Below are positions 57,623 to 64,000 of a stretch of DNA of 64,000 bases, in pieces. Each line of letters starts with the position of its first letter. Within the stretch, counting starts at the first letter, position 1. This stretch comes from Pegoplata infirma. Taxonomy: Eukaryota > Arthropoda > Insecta > Diptera > Anthomyiidae. Below the pieces are notes generated by a model. That model had not been told where the DNA came from and searched no databases. It saw only the letters and a list, made by a program, of their open reading frames with translations. The stretch lies in NCBI GenBank assembly GCA_963921195.1, contig OY992536.1, positions 105,364,778 through 105,428,777 of the forward strand, in the 5' to 3' direction. The position numbers and the translations under genes are program-made.

Positions 57623-57639
57623 CTTGTAGTGTATTAAAT

Positions 57640-57713
57640 ATTAAAAAAAGTTTAAATCGAAAGGGGGCCGGTGGTCGGAGCATGCACCCTAAGTCCCCTT
57701 GTATACGTCTATG
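57640..57713 (-). mobile_element. hAT terminus, same family as 7447-9708
   Basis: On the minus strand: CATAGACGTATACAAGGGG, 'gggtgcatgctccgaccac', 'ggccccctttcgatttaaa', aligned with the left end at 7447 (CATGGACGTATACAGGGGG). The other end is missing. Confidence 0.65.
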
Positions 57714-59109
57714 TGTTCTGACAACTACAAATATTTGATTTCTAAGAAAGTTTGTTTCTTAAGTCTTTTGTTTTTATTCAATGAAAATACTTTTTAAATG
57801 AAATTTATATGTATGAACACAACAACGGACAGAAACTAAACTAATATATATTAATTAAAAATACATTAAAATTATCATAAAAAAAACTAAAAGGAAGTCG
57901 TGGGATTTTAAGCAAAATTTTGCAATTATATTTTAAGAACAATAATTTATTTGATATTTTTAGATTTTTTTATAATAAAAAATAGCATAAAAAACATCAA
58001 ACTATTGTTTTCATGTTTTACTTTTACTAAAAGAATGTCTTAATTTAAGATAAATTGTTTTATACAAATGTGTGTATACATTTAATGATGAGACAAAAAT
58101 AAAATAGCATCTGAATCTTTTATTTTTATTTGTGAATCATTTTTAAGAAAAAATTCCAAATTTATCAATTGAATAAAAAAAAAAGAAATTCTCACACAGG
58201 GAGTACAAAAATAAACACCAAATAAATATTGAAACTAAATATATTTAACCTTGAAATAATTAAACAATAAGTCGTTAAAGTTTAACAGACAGCCAAAAAA
58301 TATAAAAAAGAGTCAAGTTCATGATAATTAATTACAAAGTAAGTTATAAATAACATTTAACGGTATCTCAGTAAATTAAATAAAAATTCCAAAACCAAAA
58401 CAAAATAAAATAATATAGAAATTAAAGCAAAAATTAAAAAAAGATATGCCGCCAAACAAAAAAAGAAAAAAAAAAATACGGCCTAAAAATAATGCAAATG
58501 TTTCTAACACTTAAGTGTGATTTATGGTTTTTATTAGTTTAGTTTGATTTTTATACTCAGTAATCAAATGAATTGATGGTTATGTTACAAGAAAATTGAT
58601 GATATGATTTTTGTTAAACCGCAAAGAAGATTATAGCCTCCCCTATACTCCCATTCATACAGTTCATTGCAAACGGTTTATTGATTAACACTAGATTTAC
58701 CAAAAATCTGTAGGCATTTATGCCCATCTGCAACTAGCTATAGAACACGACACATCTAAAGATCTATTACAAACACTTGTGGTTAGGTCTACCTGACATT
58801 TCGTTTCCGCCAAATTTGTCTTGTTTTCCTCTCCTTCATTTTATTTTGTTTAGCACCTCTTTCTGCTATTTAGAAAAGTGATTAAGTAATCTACAAGCAC
58901 AAATCAGAACAAAATTAAAAAAAAAAATTATACCATTTAACGTATACTAATTACAACATTTACAGATGTTATCCGAAAGATATTAATTGTAAATCAAAGA
59001 TTCTACTTGAAATTTTAAGTAATTGCAAGATTCCATTTCTAATTCGAAGATTCTACTTGTAAGTCGAATATTCCATTTGTAATTGGAAAATTTCAATTGC
59101 ACTGTACTC
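57714..59109. other. AT-rich DNA, possibly unique host intergenic sequence
   Basis: Lacks the repeats found elsewhere. It includes a mixed-composition part around 58630-58880 ('gcctcccctatactcccat', 'ggttaggtctacctgacat') that looks less repetitive, but no ORF or RNA gene can be supported. Degenerate 'cgaagattctacttgtaa' repeats at 58990-59090. Confidence 0.45.
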
Positions 59110-59149
59110 GAATTTGACACTTTGTTGTTAACAAGCTGGGCACCCTACT

Positions 59150-60330
59150 GGTAAACTCAATTCGAGTACGCTGAATTCAATGGTGCTAGCCGTTTTTTTG
59201 AAGTTAACGCTCGTATTGGCGACATTCACGATTAAAAATGTTAATGCTCAAGTACAATATAAACAATATCTTAAAAATTTTTGCGATAATTTTTAAATTT
59301 AAAACCATTCAAGTCTGTTAAACTAGCATAACAAACCATAATACCGTGATTTTTTTCGCGAAAAACATTTTTTGTTCGCGAAAAATAATTTTTTGTTCAA
59401 TACAAATATGAGGCATTCCACCCCAAATGCCCCGCTACAGAAAAACATATGTCCCGTAAATTTCTGAATAGGTTGTTTGGATAGCCCTATACGGAACTTA
59501 GAAAATTGCGTTTTTGGTTTTTCAATTTTTCAAAAACTGGGCTTAGGAGGCGTGGTCAAATATTGGAAATATGATAAAATTTGTGGCGAGTTGCCTTGAT
59601 TAAATGTTTATCAAATTAAAACGGAATGCACCACAATCTCAAAAATTAACATTCTTATATAGTTTTGTATGGGCTATCGAATAAATTTTTTTTCTTTGGA
59701 AAATTTTCAGAACCCGTTCTGAAATTTTCCATTTTTTAAAAAAGTTAATTTATCAAAAATCCGGCCACTTTTTTTTAATATATATTAATTGCATGAATAT
59801 TACTCATTCGCAACGTTAATACAAGAAAATACAAGCAAATTACAAAATTGTTATGAAATTTAAAATTCAAATGCGATTTTTTCCAAAAAAAACTAAAAAT
59901 GTTTTTCTGAAAATTTTCAAAAAAAAAAAATAAATTAATCGATAGCCAATACAAAACTATATAAGAATGTAAATTTTTAAGATTGTGGTGCATTCCGTTT
60001 TAATGTGATAAATATTTAATCAAGGCAACTTGCCACAAATTTGACCTTTTTTCCAATATTTGACCACACCTCCTAAGCCCAGTTTTTGAAAAATTGAAAA
60101 ACCAAAAACGAAATTTTCTAAGTTCCATATAGGGCTATCCATACAAGCTATTCAGAAGTTTACGGTACACGTGTTTTTTTTCGCTGGACATTTGGTGTGG
60201 AATGCCTCTTATTTGTAGTTTGATTTGAATTTACGACAGCCAGCCGGTAAAGCTAGTTCGTGTACACTAAGTTCCATTGTAATATCGGTTTTGTCAAAGT
60301 TAGCTTACGTATTAGCGATTTTCGCGATTA
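59150..60330. repeat. Diverged direct repeats either side of FB2 copy C
   Basis: 59150-59236 ('ctggtaaactcaattcgag' ... 'cgtattggcgacattcacg') and 60244-60330 ('ccggtaaagctagttcgtg' ... 'cgtattagcgattttcgcg') are about 70 percent alike over 87 bp in the same orientation. FB2 copy C (59410-60208) lies between them. Confidence 0.6.
59410..60208. mobile_element. FB2 foldback element, copy C (799 bp, internally deleted)
   Basis: GAGGCATTCCACCCC at the left and GGTGTGGAATGCCTC at the right. Left flank ATAT, right flank TTAT (one change). The left inner arm present in copies A and B (about 24600-24720) is deleted, so the element passes from 'tccggccacttttttt' directly to the centre 'gcatgaatattactcattcg'. 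Confidence 0.8.
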
Positions 60331-60368
60331 CTTTTTTTTATTTTTTATTTTTAAATAAAAAAAAAACT

Positions 60369-60820
60369 TTTTATACCCTCCAACCACAGTATGGGGGTAT
60401 ACTTACTTTGTCATTCCGTGTGTAACGCATCGAAATATCGGTCTAGAACCCCATAAAGAATATATATTATTGATCAGTGATCGATTCTAAGACATTCTAG
60501 CGATGTCCGTCTGTCAGTCTGTAGAAGACACGATACAGTCCAAAGCAAATGCAACATTTTTGTGTCAGAAGAAGTTCAAAATCCTGGATGTGGACCCAGC
60601 GGATAAAAAAATAAAAAAAAGTTTGACCCGCCCCCTTTTGAGGGCGTGGATAAAAAAATATATTAATAAACAAAATCAATTTTTTTCCAAAATTACAAGG
60701 TCAGACCAAAAATGTTTGATAGAAGAGACAAAAAAAATACACATGTATCGGCGTTTTGAAAGTTAACATCTGGGTTTAATTTTAGGGGGAGGTAAAGTTT
60801 CCCCCAAATGCAACTGTTGT
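60369..60820 (-). mobile_element. DINE-like subfamily A, minus strand, 5' truncated
   Basis: TATACCCTCCAACCACAG, 'tcggtctagaaccccata', 'agcgatgtccgtctgtcag', and 'gacccgcccccttttgagg' plus 'gcgtgg'. The AACAAGTA end is missing. Confidence 0.7.
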
Positions 60821-60840
60821 ATTGTCAATCGTCATTGAAT

Positions 60841-61498
60841 ATCGAGTGAAGCTTTCGTTTAAGCAAATTTATGTAAAATGTTACGGAGACCATTTTTGTA
60901 GAATATGTTAACCCTCTAACTCCACAAGGTAAGGGTCTTTTTTGTCCTTCTTTTCAATTAGAGCAAAAAACAGCATTAAAACCGGGATTTAAGGGGTTTA
61001 AATGTTCCGCAAAAATATCCACCATGAAACTTTACTATAAGTCCCTGAATACAGCAAAACACAAAACTCAACAAGAAAGTCAGAAATAAGACACAACAAA
61101 AGAGAGCATAGGGTTAATTTCGCATTTATTAAGATAATCGAGTAAAGCTTACGTTTAAAGTATATTGTGTGTCCAGCAAATTTATGTAAAATGTAATGGA
61201 AAACATTTTCGTAGAAGATGTTAACCTTCTAACTCCTCAAGATAAGGGTATTTTTTGAAAAATAGCAAAAAACACCATTAAAACAGGGATTTAAGGGGTT
61301 AAAATGTTCCGCAAAAGTATTCGCCGTGAAATTTTACTATAAGTCCCTTTCACGGCAAATATTTTTGCGGACCATTTTAACCCCTTAAATAGCTGTTTTA
61401 ATGGTGTTTTTTGCTCTTTTTTAAAAGAAGGACAAAAAAGAACCTTACCTTGAGGAGTTAGAGGGTTAACATATTCTACAAAAATGTTCTCCGTAACA
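60841..61498. repeat. Direct plus inverted repeat triplet (~200 bp)
   Basis: 60841-61048 and 61137-61348 are direct copies ('agcaaatttatgtaaaatg', 'gggatttaaggggtt', 'actataagtccct'). 61350-61498 is an inverted copy ('aaccccttaaatagctgttt', 'gaggagttagagggttaac'). The second and third form a near-palindrome with its centre at about 61349. Confidence 0.8.
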
Positions 61499-64000
61499 TC
61501 TATCTATATATATAATTTCCCTATTTGTGTGTTCCTCTTTTTTTGTCTATCCAGAACTTTTTGAAGCCCACTGATGAGCTACAAAACTGAAAATTGGCAC
61601 GCATATAGTAAAACACCTGAGGCAGATCCTAAAGTAGCCGGATTTTCGATTTTTTGCCTGTGGGCGGTGAAATAAGCGGGAAAGTGGGCGTGGCAAAATT
61701 CAATTTTTTACGTTTTTGCTTAATTTAAAGCCCCCAAATGACTTAGGAAGCTGTAAATTTCCTAGAATATAGTGCTAACGATGCCGCATATCCCGAAGTA
61801 GTCGGATTCAAAATTTTCGCAATGTGGGCGGAGAATTGAGGGGAAAAGTGGAGTGGTAAAATTGAGATTTTTTTAACATTTTTACTTCTTTTGAAGCCCC
61901 CAAATGACTTAGGAAGCTGAAAATTTCCTAGAATATAGTCCTAACGATGGCACATATCCCCAAGTAGTCGGATTTAAAATTTTCGCAATGTGGGCGGAGA
62001 ATTGAGGGAAAAGTGGCGTGGCAAAATTGGGATTTTTAAAATTGTTACTTCTTTTGAAGTCCCAAATGACGTAGGAAGCGAAAAATTGCATAGCATTTAG
62101 TTCTAACAATGAAGCATATCCTGAATTAATCGGATTTAAATTTAGACTGTGGAAGGAGAATTAAGAGAAAAATGGGGCGTGGCAAAATTGTATTTTTTAA
62201 TATTTAATTTGAAGACCCCCAATAACATATGAAGATGAAAATTGGCATTTTGCTTATTTTAAAGTCCTCTAATGACTTAGGAAGCTGAAAATTTCCTAGC
62301 ATAAAGTCCTATCGATGAAGCGTGTCCTGAAGTAGTCGAATTTTAAATTTTTGGACTGTGGGCGGAGAATGGAAAGGAAAATGGGAGTGACAAAATTGGG
62401 ATTTTTAACATTTTAACTTCTTTTGAAGCCCCCAAAGGAAGCGGAAAATGCACAGAATTGACATGTGTGTAGAAGATCAACACGAGCCTGGATTTTTGAT
62501 ATCCAGTGTATGGGTGGAGAATAAGAAAGGCAAAGGGAGTGGTAAATTTATTTCCATCTATTTTCTGAATATATATTTTATTTATTTTTTGTGTTTCTCT
62601 TATTTTTTGTGTATTCAGCGCCTTTTGAATCTCATTGATAGACTTAAAAGCTTAAAATTGGCATGTATATAGTAAAACACCAGGGACAGATTCTTAGGAG
62701 GCGGATTTTTTGCATGTGGGCGGCGAATTACGAGAAAAAGGGGACTTGGCAAAATTATTTTTTTTTACAATTTTAGAGTATTTTTAAGCTCCGCCCCAAT
62801 GAATACGGAAGCTTAAAATCCGTAACATGTAGTCCTATCTATGAAGTATATTCTAATGTAGTCCGATTTAACATTTTTGGAATGTAGGCGGAGAGTTGAG
62901 AGGAAAAAGGGGCAAGGCAATATTGTGTTTTTTTTTTTTTTTATTTGACTAACTTTAAAGCCCTAATGACCTACGCAGCCGAAAATTGGCAAGCATATTG
63001 CCCTGACACTGGAGCGTATCCTTAAGTAGTCAGACTTAAAATTTTTGGACTGTGGACGAAGAATTGAGAGGGAAAGGGGGCGTGGATACGAGTATAGTAC
63101 TAACGATGGAGCTTATCCTAAAGATTTAAAAATTTTGGAATATACAGAAAAAACATTTTAATTGTGCCAGTCGAATTAAGAGCCAACTGCATGGTTTAAT
63201 TACAACAACTGAAATTTTCGGTTGCGATTACCGAAATTTATTTGGACCAACAGAAGTTAAATTTTCAAAACAAATTTTGGTTATCGCAACCGAAAATTTT
63301 GGTTGTTATTAAACTATGCAGTTGGCTCTAAATTCTGCTGGCACAACTAAACTGTTCTCTCTGTGTAGGGACGGAAAATTAGGAGAAGAAATTGGCGTAG
63401 AAAAATTATGTTTTTATACATCTTATCTAATTTTGAAGACACCTTATGACCTTGAAAGATGAAAATTGGATGCATATGGTACGGACTATGGCAAAGATCA
63501 ACTCTGACCTGGATATCCAGTGAAAGGGCGGAAATACAAAAAAAATCCGTTGTGAATTTTGTTCAGTTTGTATATATAATCTGTAACGTAGCCGGATTTT
63601 CGGCCTTTAAGTCAGGGGGAGTGGCGGAAGACGGCGAAATTTAGTTTTTAAACATTTAAACTATTTCTGAAACCCCAAATGACTAAGGAAGCTGAAAATT
63701 GTAAAGCATAAAGTATTGAAAATGGATCATATCCTTATGAAGTCAGATTTAATATTTAAACTGTGTACGAAGAATTACATATAAGGAAAAATTTAAGTGG
63801 AAAAATTGTGTTTTTTTAACATTTTAGCTAATTTTAAAAACCTTCATGATAAAAAGAAAGATAAAAATTGCCATGTATGTATATAGGAGTGACCATGGGA
63901 CAGATCCACACTATAGATTTTTGATATCCGGCTTATGGGCGGAGAGACGAAATGGGCGTGCTAAATTTAGTTCTTAAATTTTATCAATAAAAGCTTTTAT
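61499..64000 (+). mobile_element. Helitron-like element of ~165-bp units, copy 2 (runs off window)
   Basis: Colinear with 43446-48110, starting TCTATCTATATATATAATTT and 'gtgtgttcctctttttttg'. Lacks the three insertions of copy 1 but has its own TA-flanked MITE at 63143-63365. Continues past the window end. Confidence 0.7.
63143..63365. mobile_element. TA-flanked palindromic MITE, 223 bp
   Basis: Inverted ends TACAGAAAAAAC / GTTCTCTCTGTG continue into 'aattgtgccag' and 'gagccaactgca', giving arms of about 50 bp or more. TA on both sides (63141-63142, 63366-63367). Copy 1 of the host at 45946 gives the empty site 'tttggaataggga'. Inner repeats of 'gcaaccgaaaatttt'. Confidence 0.85.

Overview
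This window looks like transposon-dense, gene-poor, very AT-rich DNA from a fly, probably a cyclorrhaphan dipteran with a large genome. The main clue is a repeat with a 'tatatactttatggggtcc' core, a (GTCY)n/(GGAC)n microsatellite and a hairpin end that reads TATACCC...GGGTATA. That is the signature of the dipteran DINE-1/INE-1 (mini-me, Helentron-associated) elements. I count about a dozen full or broken copies on both strands, in two subfamilies. I see no intact host protein gene, no rRNA gene, no CRISPR array and nothing prokaryotic. Almost all short open frames are chance frames in repeats.

The only long coding sequence is a Penelope-like retroelement (PLE, 34718-40609). It has the DKG motif, all reverse transcriptase motifs (catalytic YVDD) and a GIY-YIG endonuclease with a VYVG core. 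It is dead: a DINE-like element splits the ORF at about 35391-38069, and a 431-bp hAT MITE with an 8-bp target duplication cuts into the endonuclease. Two decayed hAT transposase fragments lie at 42399-42949 (minus strand) and at 43328-43443 plus about 48390-48590 (plus strand).

Layout. 1-1600: repeat tail, then a 180-bp direct repeat in AT-rich DNA. 1601-6160: Tc1/mariner-like element holding a hAT MITE and a giant palindromic foldback (FB1 copy 1) with its own DINE insert. 7330-13195: tRNA-like repeat split by a 2.3-kb hAT, then a DINE split by a TTA-flanked MITE, then a DINE split by FB1 copy 2. 13428-17382: a second DINE subfamily and a four-level nest. 18179-22400: composite tandem array of a TTGTAAAATTACA-rich unit plus a 35-bp minisatellite. 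22537-25246: FB2 copy A holding a 1.7-kb TA-flanked element. 26957-33816: MITEs, an (ATTTT)n microsatellite, a 2-kb hAT and unique AT-rich DNA. 33817-41385: DINE, FB2 copy B, PLE, then DINE and hAT, a four-deep nest. 43446-about 48110 and 61499-end: two copies of a Helitron-like element built of about 165-bp units. 48630-54712: about 5.7 kb of satellite-like units of about 137 bp. 55485-60820: DINE copies and FB2 copy C.

The repeats date each other, because an uninterrupted copy elsewhere in the window often serves as the empty site. This gives exact target-site duplications for most insertions. The least familiar items are two foldback families (FB1 about 1.9 kb, FB2 about 1.0-1.1 kb) that share GRGGCATTCCA-type termini and a 4-bp ATAT target duplication. 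All coordinates were read by eye, so boundaries may be off by a few bases.
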